From assembly GCA_023417165.1 (NCBI GenBank), contig JAEZGD010000555.1, positions 1 to 9,871 on the forward strand: a DNA stretch of 9,871 bases. The letters are read 5' to 3'. This DNA comes from Planctomycetota bacterium. GTDB lineage: Bacteria; Planctomycetota; Planctomycetia; Pirellulales; Pirellulaceae. The notes under the pieces are model-generated. The model saw only the letters and a list, made by a program, of their open reading frames with translations. It had not been told where the DNA came from and ran no database searches. Numbering within the stretch: the first letter of the stretch is position 1; the number at the start of each line of letters is the position of its first letter. Of the stretch, positions 1-5,634 are shown one piece after another. Position numbers and translations under genes: made by a program.

Positions 1-56
1 AAGACGTCACGCGCTGGTCGCTGGTCGCGCTCGAGCGAATGCTCGAAGTGAAGTAG
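1..56 (+). CDS. C-terminal end of an unidentified protein (partial)
   Basis: The third forward frame is open from the window edge and reads DVTRWSLVALERMLEVK before a TAG stop at 54-56. The stretch looks like an amphipathic C-terminal helix, and the stop lies just before an inverted repeat that could end transcription. The other two forward frames give less protein-like sequence. Too little is visible to name a family. It converges on the response regulator gene that ends at 178. Confidence 0.4.
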   Translation, partial: DVTRWSLVALERMLEVK

Positions 57-67
57 TGGCGAGCGTT

Positions 68-161
68 GGCGAGCGGGAGGCGTGAGCCTTCCGATTCATT
101 CCGACTCTCAATATCTCACTCGCAAAAAGCAAAAACGGGAGGCTCACGCCTCCCGCTCGCC
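68..161. repeat. Inverted-repeat hairpin element in a convergent intergenic gap
   Basis: The 26-bp arms at 68-93 and 136-161 are reverse complements with one mismatch, separated by 42 bp. Each arm is also a hairpin in itself. The right arm has a perfect 8-bp stem, CGGGAGGC (136-143) with GCCTCCCG (148-155), around a TCAC loop; the left arm (74-93) has one mismatch. The element fills the gap between a + strand gene ending at 56 and a - strand gene ending at 178, so it could act as a bidirectional terminator, although no long T-run follows either arm. From memory, GGGAGGC...GCCTCCC hairpins are abundant in planctomycete genomes, so a dispersed REP-like element is the likeliest identity. Confidence 0.75.
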
Positions 162-177
162 ATTATTCTCGCGGTGA

Positions 178-690
178 TTACGACAACTGTCGCGCGATGT
201 GATCGATGCCGAGCGGGGCAGGGACGCGCGAGGTCGACTTGTCGATCGTCGCTTCTCGCGGCGCGACGCGCGATGTGATTAAGTGCGGCAGCCACAACGC
301 CTGGGCGACCAGTTCGATCAGCAGGCTGGGTTCAAACGGCTTCCGCAGATAGTACGCGCCGGTGGCGTCGAAGGTGCGATGAATGACGTCGGGCAGTTGT
401 TGCTGCGAAGTGAACATCACCGGCACATCAGATTGGCCGTGCTCTTCGCGCAGCTCGCGCATCAAGGCCACGCCGCTATAGCCGCCGAGATTCACATCGC
501 AAACCAGCAGGTCAAGGTCGAGCGCGCGGGCGGCTTTGACGGCCGCTTCCGGATCGCGCGCCAGATGGCATTCGTAGCCTTCTTTATCGAGCACGGCCGC
601 CATGCCGGTGATCAGCAGCGGGTCGTGATCGACGAGCAGGATCGTGGGGCGGTCGAGCTTTGCGGGAAACCAGGCGGAAGGCGAGTTCAT
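178..690 (-). CDS. Single-domain response regulator (CheY-like receiver)
   Basis: This 170-aa protein consists mainly of one receiver domain (about residues 15-130). The expected phosphorylation residues are present: acidic pair D21 and D23 in VDHDP, phosphoacceptor D65 in LVCDVNLGG, T94 in VMFTSQ, and K117 in LRKPF. No DNA-binding or enzymatic output domain follows; the last 40 or so residues form a basic tail. It probably passes on a phosphoryl signal by protein contact, as CheY- and Spo0F-type regulators do. No histidine kinase lies in the window. The start was set at ATG 690 because a GGGAG site precedes it by 7 nt and the receiver homology begins shortly after. The frame stays open upstream to 804, but that extension is low-complexity and lies in the intergenic gap. 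The serine protease is upstream on the same strand, 170 bp away, so co-transcription is possible but not shown. Confidence 0.9.
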   Translation of the reverse strand: MNSPSAWFPAKLDRPTILLVDHDPLLITGMAAVLDKEGYECHLARDPEAAVKAARALDLDLLVCDVNLGGYSGVALMRELREEHGQSDVPVMFTSQQQLPDVIHRTFDATGAYYLRKPFEPSLLIELVAQALWLPHLITSRVAPREATIDKSTSRVPAPLGIDHIARQLS

Positions 691-697
691 GGTGGGA

Positions 698-702
698 CTC
701 CC
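698..702 (-). promoter_or_regulatory. Ribosome binding site of the response regulator
   Basis: On the - strand GGGAG lies 7 nt before ATG 690, which supports that start over the longer open frame to 804. The site is also the centre of an 11-bp odd palindrome, TGGGAGTCCCA (694-704 as the reverse strand), which may be fortuitous. Confidence 0.55.
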
Positions 703-860
703 AAAAGGGTCGGCAGGATCTGCGGCCCATCCTTTAGCCTGTCGCCTCTCCGTAGCGCGCTTGTATCGCCAAAGAGTTATCGACAGGCAGAGTCCGGGGA
801 ACAAGCGAAACTTGCCTGGTCGCTAGCAGCGGAATAATCGCTATGCGCGGAGCTTTCGAG

Positions 861-2309
861 CTACTCGCCCGGCGGCGCGGCGAGCGGAATCAGCGTGCGA
901 CTGACGATCACCGGCGCGGTGGTCAGCTTCAGTGGGTTGTCACCATAACGGACGACTTCGCCGCGCAGGTTCACGCCCAACAAGGCATAGATCTCGCCAG
1001 GCTGCGGTTCAAGCAACTGTCCGTCGAGCGACACGAACAGCGGCTGCGCATCGCCAACGAGCTGCATCAGCATGCCGCGCTGGCCATGATCGCCACTGAC
1101 GACGCGCACCACTTCCGCGAAGCAGAATACGCCTGCGAATGGTTGTCGCAGCGCCGCCGCGGCTTGCTCGTTGACGATGGTGATTTGATCGGGCGCGCCG
1201 AAGTCGGTCTTGGCGTGCAGCGCGTCTTCGATCCGTGTGACGGCCGTTTGCAACTCGGCGATGCGCGCTTCGTCGGTAGCGTCCCCTTCGAAGCTTTGTG
1301 GCAGATGCGCCGCCATCATCGCCAAGGCGAGTTCCTGGAACGGGCGATAGTCGGCAGCGCTCGCAGGCAACCAGCGCTGCGCTTCGGCGGATTCGAACAG
1401 CGTTTGCACGCGCGCCGCGCTTAAGCGCGCCACGACCGCCGCGGCACGCACATCGGGACGAGCCAGCTCCAAGAGCGGTCGCGTTTGCGAAGTGACGCTG
1501 GCGGCGAGGGCTCGCAAGGCTTCGCTCGTCAGTGCGTAGTTTGCGCCGGTTTCGCGGCTGATCCAGGTGTTGATGCCGACGACCGTGCCTTGGTCATCGA
1601 TGAGCGGCCCACCGCTGTTCCCTTCTGCCAGCGTCGCTGTGTGCTGGAGCCAGGTGAGTTCTTCGCTGGAACCGGTCAGCTTTTGCACAAACCGCTGGGC
1701 GTCGTCGGAAAGTTGGCTCGTTTTGACGCGCTGGCTGACCCGCCCGGCGACGAACGCGAACTCAACGCCGCGCGGGTGTCCAATTGCCATCACCTGCGAC
1801 GCCGGGGCAGGGGACTGGGTGGCGAAGGGCAGCGGCGCGAGATCATTGGGCGGGGCCTCAAGCCGCAGAATCGCCAGGTCGTGCTGCGGGAGCGCGGCCG
1901 CGTAGCCCTGGACCGCAAAGAGCCCCCCCACCGCGAAGCGGACTTGGGCCTGTGTGGCCGACGAGACGACGTGAAAATTAGTGGCGATCAGGTCGCCCTC
2001 GATCACAAAGCCTGCACCCAGGTTGCGCGTGTTGCCTTGGCCGACCGTTTGAATCGAAACGACGCTGCGAGCCGCCTGGCGAGCGCTGGCGGCCAAGGGA
2101 TCTGGCGGCGCGACCTTCTTCGGACGAGGCGCAGCGGCGGTGGGCACAGGCGTTGATGGCGGTCGCCAGCCGTTGGCCATTACCAGTACGCCGCCAATCA
2201 GCGTCAGCAAGACTACCCAGAAGCTCAGCCGCACGATCCAACCAGTCAAGGTCCGCGCCGCGCGTGGCTTGGCAGGCGAAGTCGAGTTGGAAGCGTCGAG
2301 GCGTGACAA
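861..2309 (-). CDS. Membrane-anchored trypsin-like (S1/HtrA-type) serine protease
   Basis: The protein is 482 aa. A basic N-terminus leads into one transmembrane segment (about 24-45) and a Pro/Ala-rich linker (48-72), so the enzyme should be anchored in the inner membrane with its catalytic part outside the cytoplasm. The protease domain spans about 75-270. The triad is visible as H113 in TNFHVV, D144 in HDLAIL and S232 in GNSGGPL. No PDZ domain, the usual partner in HtrA/DegP, is apparent. Residues 275-370 look helical and Ala-rich. Residues about 388-476 are rich in beta-type sequence and resemble an OB-like barrel, but this is inference. The start is TTG 2309, with AGGA 8 nt upstream; the next in-frame Met (45) would remove the membrane anchor. 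Substrate and role are unknown; periplasmic quality control is the family-based guess. A promoter-like TACAAT lies 31 bp upstream. Confidence 0.87.
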   Translation of the reverse strand: MSRLDASNSTSPAKPRAARTLTGWIVRLSFWVVLLTLIGGVLVMANGWRPPSTPVPTAAAPRPKKVAPPDPLAASARQAARSVVSIQTVGQGNTRNLGAGFVIEGDLIATNFHVVSSATQAQVRFAVGGLFAVQGYAAALPQHDLAILRLEAPPNDLAPLPFATQSPAPASQVMAIGHPRGVEFAFVAGRVSQRVKTSQLSDDAQRFVQKLTGSSEELTWLQHTATLAEGNSGGPLIDDQGTVVGINTWISRETGANYALTSEALRALAASVTSQTRPLLELARPDVRAAAVVARLSAARVQTLFESAEAQRWLPASAADYRPFQELALAMMAAHLPQSFEGDATDEARIAELQTAVTRIEDALHAKTDFGAPDQITIVNEQAAAALRQPFAGVFCFAEVVRVVSGDHGQRGMLMQLVGDAQPLFVSLDGQLLEPQPGEIYALLGVNLRGEVVRYGDNPLKLTTAPVIVSRTLIPLAAPPGE

Positions 2310-2317
2310 TCGCGATT

Positions 2318-2321
2318 TCCT
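2318..2321 (-). promoter_or_regulatory. Ribosome binding site supporting a TTG start
   Basis: AGGA on the - strand lies 8 nt before TTG 2309. No ATG or GTG occurs in frame between here and the transmembrane segment, so this weak site decides the protease start. Confidence 0.5.
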
Positions 2322-2339
2322 GCAAAGCGAGGGACCTTC

Positions 2340-2368
2340 ATTGTACCCTCCCGCCGGGTATTTGTTTC
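2340..2368 (-). promoter_or_regulatory. Putative promoter of the serine protease gene
   Basis: On the - strand a TACAAT -10 hexamer (2340-2345) is preceded at 17 bp by GAAACA, a weak -35 matching only the ACA half of the consensus. The predicted start of transcription leaves a leader of about 24 nt before TTG 2309. The -10 match is good and the -35 match is poor. Confidence 0.4.
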
Positions 2369-2372
2369 CTTT

Positions 2373-2401
2373 ACTAGCCCGACGCGCCAGCGAGGGAAGA
2401 G
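2373..2401 (+). repeat. Dispersed repeat, copy A of an inverted pair
   Basis: The 29-bp unit begins ACTAGCCCGACGCGCCAGCG and ends GGGAAGAG. Copy B at 2488-2516 is its reverse complement with 25 of 29 positions identical. One frame of this unit reads LARRASEG, a peptide I recall being predicted repeatedly across planctomycete genomes, which indicates a dispersed non-coding repeat. It lies just upstream of the protease promoter. Confidence 0.65.
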
Positions 2402-2487
2402 GTATGCCGATAGCGATTGTCGCCGTGAGTACTTGTGGGGTACGAAGCTCAACCGGAACGCGCGGCGGCTATCGGGTTCAATCATCG

Positions 2488-2516
2488 CTCTTCCCTTGCT
2501 CGCGCTGCGGGCTAGT
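2488..2516 (-). repeat. Dispersed repeat, copy B of an inverted pair
   Basis: Read on the - strand this begins ACTAGCCCGCAGCGCGAGCA and ends GGGAAGAG. It faces copy A across 86 bp, so the two could pair as a 29-bp imperfect stem. The differences are a swapped CA/AC pair plus two single substitutions. It lies between the rpsI terminator and the protease promoter. Confidence 0.65.
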
Positions 2517-2543
2517 GAAGACATGCTGGGCCAGTAAAGCCAC

Positions 2544-2575
2544 AAAAAAAGCCTGCGACCCATGGTCGCAGGCTT
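2544..2575 (-). terminator. Intrinsic terminator of the rplM-rpsI operon
   Basis: On the - strand a perfect 12-bp stem (AAGCCTGCGACC with GGTCGCAGGCTT, plus-strand arms 2549-2560 and 2564-2575) closes a 3-nt loop and runs into seven T residues (complement of 2544-2550). It starts 28 bp after the rpsI stop codon. This is the clearest regulatory element in the window. Confidence 0.95.
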
Positions 2576-2602
2576 CGTGAATCTTGAAGTTCGCGGCAGC
2601 GA

Positions 2603-3016
2603 TTAACGCTTCGAGAACTGGACGCCACGGCGAGCACCGCGGAGACCGTACTTCTTGCGTTCCTTCATGCGCGAATCCCGCGTCAGGAAGCTGTTGTCAC
2701 GCATGGCGTTGAACGTCTCGCTGTCGTAGCTGACCAAAGCACGGGCGATGCCCATGCGAGCCGCACCGGCCTGGCCATTGCGACCGCCGCCAGTGGCGCG
2801 AATGGCGACATCCACCTTGTCGCGCAGAGCGACCGAATCCAGCACTTCCAGGATCTGGCGCTGTTCTTGGTCGATCGGGAAATATTCCTCGAACGGGCGG
2901 TCGTTGACCGTGATCTTGCCGCTGCCGGCGCGAATGCGGATACGAGCGACCGAGGTCTTGCGACGGCCAACGCCCAGGGCGTCGTTAGTGCGAGGATCTT
3001 TCTTGGCAGCAACCAT
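2603..3016 (-). CDS. rpsI: 30S ribosomal protein S9
   Basis: S9 (uS9) binds 16S rRNA in the head of the small subunit, and its C-terminal tail reaches towards the P-site tRNA. The 137-aa sequence is typical in length. It shows the GRRKTSVARI start of the fold, the GGGRNGQAGAAR segment (S9 proteins normally have GGG..GQAGA.R here), and the highly basic C-terminus ending RRGVQFSKR, where the final S-K-R is diagnostic. A short N-terminal extension (about 15 residues) precedes the conserved part. The gene lies directly downstream of rplM, the usual bacterial arrangement, after a 112-bp spacer that is long for this pair and contains two hairpins. No Shine-Dalgarno site is visible before ATG 3016. 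Transcription ends at the terminator just downstream. Confidence 0.98.
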   Translation of the reverse strand: MVAAKKDPRTNDALGVGRRKTSVARIRIRAGSGKITVNDRPFEEYFPIDQEQRQILEVLDSVALRDKVDVAIRATGGGRNGQAGAARMGIARALVSYDSETFNAMRDNSFLTRDSRMKERKKYGLRGARRGVQFSKR

Positions 3017-3041
3017 GGTTCTGTGCGATCGATGAATGTAG

Positions 3042-3061
3042 GTCAGGCAAATTCGCCTGAC
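3042..3061 (-). other. Hairpin upstream of rpsI in the rplM-rpsI spacer
   Basis: A perfect 7-bp stem, GTCAGGC (3042-3048) with GCCTGAC (3055-3061), closes a 6-nt loop. It lies 25 bp before the rpsI start codon on the operon transcript and has no T-run, so it is not an intrinsic terminator. It could be an RNA processing or translational control structure. Confidence 0.45.
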
Positions 3062-3090
3062 GCATGGTTAAGTAGTTTGGCTTCACAAAG

Positions 3091-3120
3091 ACCCGCCGGC
3101 GAAATTGCCTGGCAGTGGGT
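3091..3120 (-). other. Hairpin just downstream of rplM
   Basis: ACCC-GCCGGC (3091-3100) pairs with GCC-T-GGC-AGT-GGGT (3107-3120), with two bulges and a GAAATT loop. It starts 8 bp beyond the rplM stop codon. Its reverse strand resembles the hairpin at 3042-3061 (CAGGCAA and TTCGCC in the same order), which suggests a diverged duplicate. No T-run follows. Confidence 0.4.
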
Positions 3121-3128
3121 CTGGGTTG

Positions 3129-3575
3129 TTACTTGACGCCCAGCTCTTTGGCTTCGGGCTGTTGGGCCTGGTGGTCGTGGCTAGGGCCGGCGAACAACTT
3201 CAGCTTGGCCAGCATTTTGCGGGCGAGCACGTTGTTCTTGGGCAGCATGCGGCGCACGGCGTCACGCAGGATGCGATCGGGATGCTCATCGCGACGGGTG
3301 GCGGCGGTTTCGGTCCGTTGACCGGTGTAACCCGTGTACCACGCGTACTCTTTCTGCTCCCACTTCTTACCGCTGAACTTGACCTTCTCGCAGTTGACGA
3401 CCACGACAAAGTCGCCGGTGTCGACGTGCGGGGTGTAGGTGGGGCGATGCTTGCCCATCAACACCATGGCGATATCGCTGGCCAAGCGACCGACAACTTT
3501 GTCGGTGGCATCGACCAGAATCCACTTTGGGGTCAGTTCGCCAGGCTTGGCCTGAAACGATTTCGTGCCGGCCAC
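3129..3575 (-). CDS. rplM: 50S ribosomal protein L13
   Basis: L13 (uL13) is an early-assembling protein of the large subunit that binds 23S rRNA. The 148-aa sequence has the family landmarks in order: KWILVDATDKVVGRLAS (about 17-33), the GKHRPTYTPHVDTGD segment, KKWEQKEYAWYTGYTG, and HPDRILRDAVRRMLPKN before a LARKMLAKLKLFAG stretch and a C-terminal HDHQAQQPE. It has an N-terminal extension of about 15 residues compared with E. coli L13. The start is GTG 3575, with GAAGGAGA 5 nt upstream. The gene opens the operon with rpsI. In E. coli this operon is repressed by L13 itself through its mRNA leader; the roughly 67-nt leader predicted here could do the same, but I see no proof. Confidence 0.98.
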   Translation of the reverse strand: MAGTKSFQAKPGELTPKWILVDATDKVVGRLASDIAMVLMGKHRPTYTPHVDTGDFVVVVNCEKVKFSGKKWEQKEYAWYTGYTGQRTETAATRRDEHPDRILRDAVRRMLPKNNVLARKMLAKLKLFAGPSHDHQAQQPEAKELGVK

Positions 3576-3580
3576 GAGAC

Positions 3581-3588
3581 TCTCCTTC
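3581..3588 (-). promoter_or_regulatory. Strong ribosome binding site for the rplM GTG start
   Basis: GAAGGAGA on the - strand lies 5 nt before GTG 3575. It is the best Shine-Dalgarno match in the window and fixes a non-ATG start for a ribosomal protein gene. Confidence 0.8.
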
Positions 3589-3648
3589 GGTCAATCTGCA
3601 AGCGGACAGCCACTACTGGCCATCACGGTCTGTTCAGGGGAAACGCGT

Positions 3649-3677
3649 ACTATAGCAAGTTGATATTGTCGGTACAA
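3649..3677 (-). promoter_or_regulatory. Promoter of the rplM-rpsI operon
   Basis: On the - strand TTGTAC (3672-3677) and TATAGT (3649-3654) are separated by exactly 17 bp. A TGC just before the -10 gives an extended -10 element. Transcription would start near 3642, leaving a leader of about 67 nt. The arrangement fits a housekeeping sigma-70 promoter for a highly expressed operon. Confidence 0.65.
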
Positions 3678-3828
3678 GGGTCAGTTGGCATTCAGCCCAA
3701 GACAGATTTTGTCTTGTGCGCAACCCCCCTGTGGGTGTGTCTTGGCGGCTTTTTGGAAGCCAATCGAGCGGAAAACGGATGGGTTTTCTGCAACTCTGAC
3801 AACTTCTAACTAGTGACAGCTACGTAAT
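3678..3828. other. Divergent intergenic region with small hairpins
   Basis: No gene is supported here. The stretch between the rplM and pntA promoters holds several small inverted repeats: CAAGACA/TGTCTTG (3698-3716, 7-bp stem, 5-nt loop), GGCTT/AAGCC (3747-3761) with flanking TTGG/CCAA, and GAAAAC/GTTTTC (3771-3788, 6-bp stem). They could be operator half-sites for a shared regulator or only local structure. The region is more AT-rich than the flanking genes. Confidence 0.4.
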
Positions 3829-3858
3829 TTGCGTATCGCGCATCGGTTGCCTTACAAT
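3829..3858 (+). promoter_or_regulatory. Putative promoter of the pnt operon
   Basis: TACAAT at 3853-3858 makes a good -10, the same hexamer as the protease promoter. TTGCGT at 3829-3834 is a weak -35 at 18-bp spacing. Transcription would start near 3865, giving a short leader of about 22 nt containing AGGAG before ATG 3887. Confidence 0.5.
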
Positions 3859-3886
3859 ACCCCCACTTCGATCCCAGGAGACTCGC

Positions 3887-5044
3887 ATGCAATTGGCGGC
3901 TCTGAAGGAATTGGCCCACGTCGAGCGGCGCGTCGCGCTGGTGCCGGCTGCGGTACCGGTGCTGACCAAGGCCGGATGGCAGGTCTTGATCGAAGCCGGA
4001 GCCGGCCAGAACGCCGGCTTTGCCGATGCGGCTTATCTGGAAAAAGGCGCGCAGGTGGTCTCGCGAGCCGAAGCGCTGGCCGCCGAGGTCGTCGTCGCAG
4101 TGCGCGTCGCGGACGCCGAAACGTTCGGCAGCCTGCGCCCGGAGCAAGTATTCGTTGCACAACTAGATCCGCTGAACCGGCCGCAACTTTGCGAAACACT
4201 GGCGCGATCCGGCGCGACACTCTTTGCGCTGGAACTCATCCCGCGCATCACCCGCGCTCAGGCGATGGATGTGTTGTCTTCGATGGCGACCATTGCTGGC
4301 TATCGCGCGGTGCTGTTGGCGGCGGTCGAACTACCCAAAATGTTTCCGCTAATGATGACGGCGGCCGGCACCATTGCTCCTGCCAAAGTGCTTGTGCTGG
4401 GCGCCGGCGTCGCGGGCCTGCAAGCGATTGCCACCGCGCGACGGTTGGGCGCGGTCGTGCATGCGTACGACGTTCGCCCTGCCTGTCGCGAACAAGTCGA
4501 AAGTGTCGGCGGCAAGTTCATAGAGCTGGGTTTGGAATCGGCTGAAGCCGAAGACAAGTCCGGCTATGCGACGGCGCAAAGCGAAGACTTCGCACACAAG
4601 CAACAAGACGCGCTGGGCAAGTTTGTGCGTGACAGCGACGTCGTGATTACCACCGCGGCCATTCCTGGCCAGTGCGCGCCGTTATTGTTTCGCGCCGATG
4701 CTGTCGCGCAGATGCGCCCCGGCAGTGTGATTGTCGATTTGGCGGCCGAGCGTGGCGGCAATTGCCCGCTGACGCAGTTGGGCGAGCGCGTCGTCGAGCA
4801 TGGCGTGGTGATTCTTGGCCCCGCGAACTTGCCAGGCGATGTGCCGCACGACGCCAGCTTGTTGCTGTCGGGCAATATCGTGCAGTTCATCAAGAATCTG
4901 CTAATCAAGGGCAGCACCGAGATCAACTTTGCGGATGAGATCGTGCGCGAAACGCTGGTCGCGCAAGCCGGAAATATTGTGCATCCGCGCGTGCATCGCG
5001 CGCTCGGACACGAACCGGCGACGGCGTCGGCTCCCGACATGTAA
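3887..5044 (+). CDS. pntA: NAD(P) transhydrogenase subunit alpha 1 (NAD(H)-binding domain I)
   Basis: This is the soluble NAD(H)-binding part (domain I) of proton-translocating transhydrogenase, which passes hydride between NADH and NADP+ while protons cross the membrane. At 385 aa it has the length of the split PntAa type (as in Rhodospirillum rubrum) rather than the fused E. coli PntA. An alanine-dehydrogenase-like fold is evident. The nucleotide motif GAGVAG occurs at 172-177, followed by D195 in YDVRP, as expected for NAD specificity. The segment RITRAQAMDVLSSMA (120-134) holds R120, Q125 and D128, matching the conserved R-Q-D loop that faces domain III. IVDLAAERGGNC (282-293) is also typical. 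ATG 3887 has AGGAG 6 nt upstream. The gene starts an operon with pntAb 16 bp downstream. Confidence 0.96.
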   Translation: MQLAALKELAHVERRVALVPAAVPVLTKAGWQVLIEAGAGQNAGFADAAYLEKGAQVVSRAEALAAEVVVAVRVADAETFGSLRPEQVFVAQLDPLNRPQLCETLARSGATLFALELIPRITRAQAMDVLSSMATIAGYRAVLLAAVELPKMFPLMMTAAGTIAPAKVLVLGAGVAGLQAIATARRLGAVVHAYDVRPACREQVESVGGKFIELGLESAEAEDKSGYATAQSEDFAHKQQDALGKFVRDSDVVITTAAIPGQCAPLLFRADAVAQMRPGSVIVDLAAERGGNCPLTQLGERVVEHGVVILGPANLPGDVPHDASLLLSGNIVQFIKNLLIKGSTEINFADEIVRETLVAQAGNIVHPRVHRALGHEPATASAPDM

Positions 5045-5060
5045 TGCCGAGGGAACGCTT

Positions 5061-5618
5061 ATGTGGACGCGAATCACCCTTTGCCTTAGCGCTGTCGTAT
5101 TGCTGGCCTGGGTCAGTCCCGCGCGCCCTAGGCCTGAACTACACGTGCCGCGCGTCCATGGGCAATCGTCGGCAACCGGCCAAAACGGTCCCGGGCCACA
5201 ACAGCGGCCTATCGCCGTTTTGGCGATTCCGCCCACCGAACCGCCTCCGAGACCCGCGCCGGCCGAAACTCCTGCACGGCCCGCCGAGACCATTCTGCCA
5301 GCGAAACCCATCGAACCCGTCGATTACTCGCTGGACCGCTACCAGGCATTGCTCACGGCGATCACGATCTTTGCCCTGGCGCTGTTTGTGGGATACGAGG
5401 TGATTAACAAAGTGCCCACGATGCTGCACACGCCACTAATGTCGGGCTCCAACGCGATCAGCGGCATCACCGTGGTCGGTGCGATCATCGTTGGCGGCTA
5501 TGCCTTGCCGGCGTTCTCGTCATTCTTGGGATTTTTGGCGATTGTGCTGGCCACCATCAATGTTGTCGGTGGATTCCTAGTCACGCATCGCATGCTGGCG
5601 ATGTTCAAACGCAAGTAG
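5061..5618 (+). CDS. pntAB: NAD(P) transhydrogenase subunit alpha 2 (membrane domain part) with N-terminal extension
   Basis: The conserved part (about 93-185) matches the membrane segment of transhydrogenase alpha: FALALFVGYEVINKVP, then HTPLMSGSNAISGITVVGA (123-141), and about three to four hydrophobic helices ending MLAMFKRK. With PntB it forms the proton channel (domain II). The protein is 185 aa. The extra N-terminus has a hydrophobic, signal- or anchor-like segment (5-18), followed by a Pro-rich linker (about 20-85) containing PPPRPAPAETPARPAE. R. rubrum-type PntAb proteins lack this, from memory. ATG 5061 has GAGGG 7 nt upstream. The frame is open further back inside pntA, but that part is a shadow of pntA. 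The 16-bp gaps on either side indicate co-translation within the pnt operon. Confidence 0.92.
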   Translation: MWTRITLCLSAVVLLAWVSPARPRPELHVPRVHGQSSATGQNGPGPQQRPIAVLAIPPTEPPPRPAPAETPARPAETILPAKPIEPVDYSLDRYQALLTAITIFALALFVGYEVINKVPTMLHTPLMSGSNAISGITVVGAIIVGGYALPAFSSFLGFLAIVLATINVVGGFLVTHRMLAMFKRK

Positions 5619-5634
5619 CTGAAGGACGCCGCTC

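Noticed and set aside
691..804. N-terminal extension of the response regulator to 804
   Set aside because: The added 38 residues have no receiver homology and lie beyond a good Shine-Dalgarno site placed for ATG 690.
843..2156. Long open frames on the + strand opposite the protease
   Set aside because: They are antisense to a gene with a complete catalytic triad, and their products are rich in Arg, Gly and Ala with no recognisable motif, as expected for shadows in high-GC DNA.
2405..2418. 14-bp sequence TGCCGATAGCGATT shared with 5648-5661 in pntB
   Set aside because: One copy is in coding sequence, the flanks do not match, and no third copy is present, so chance is the simplest explanation.
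2246..2563. Open frame of 105 codons on the - strand containing SLARSASKG
   Set aside because: It runs through the rpsI terminator, the dispersed repeat and the protease promoter and overlaps the protease start in another frame. The peptide comes from the repeat unit, a known source of spurious predictions.
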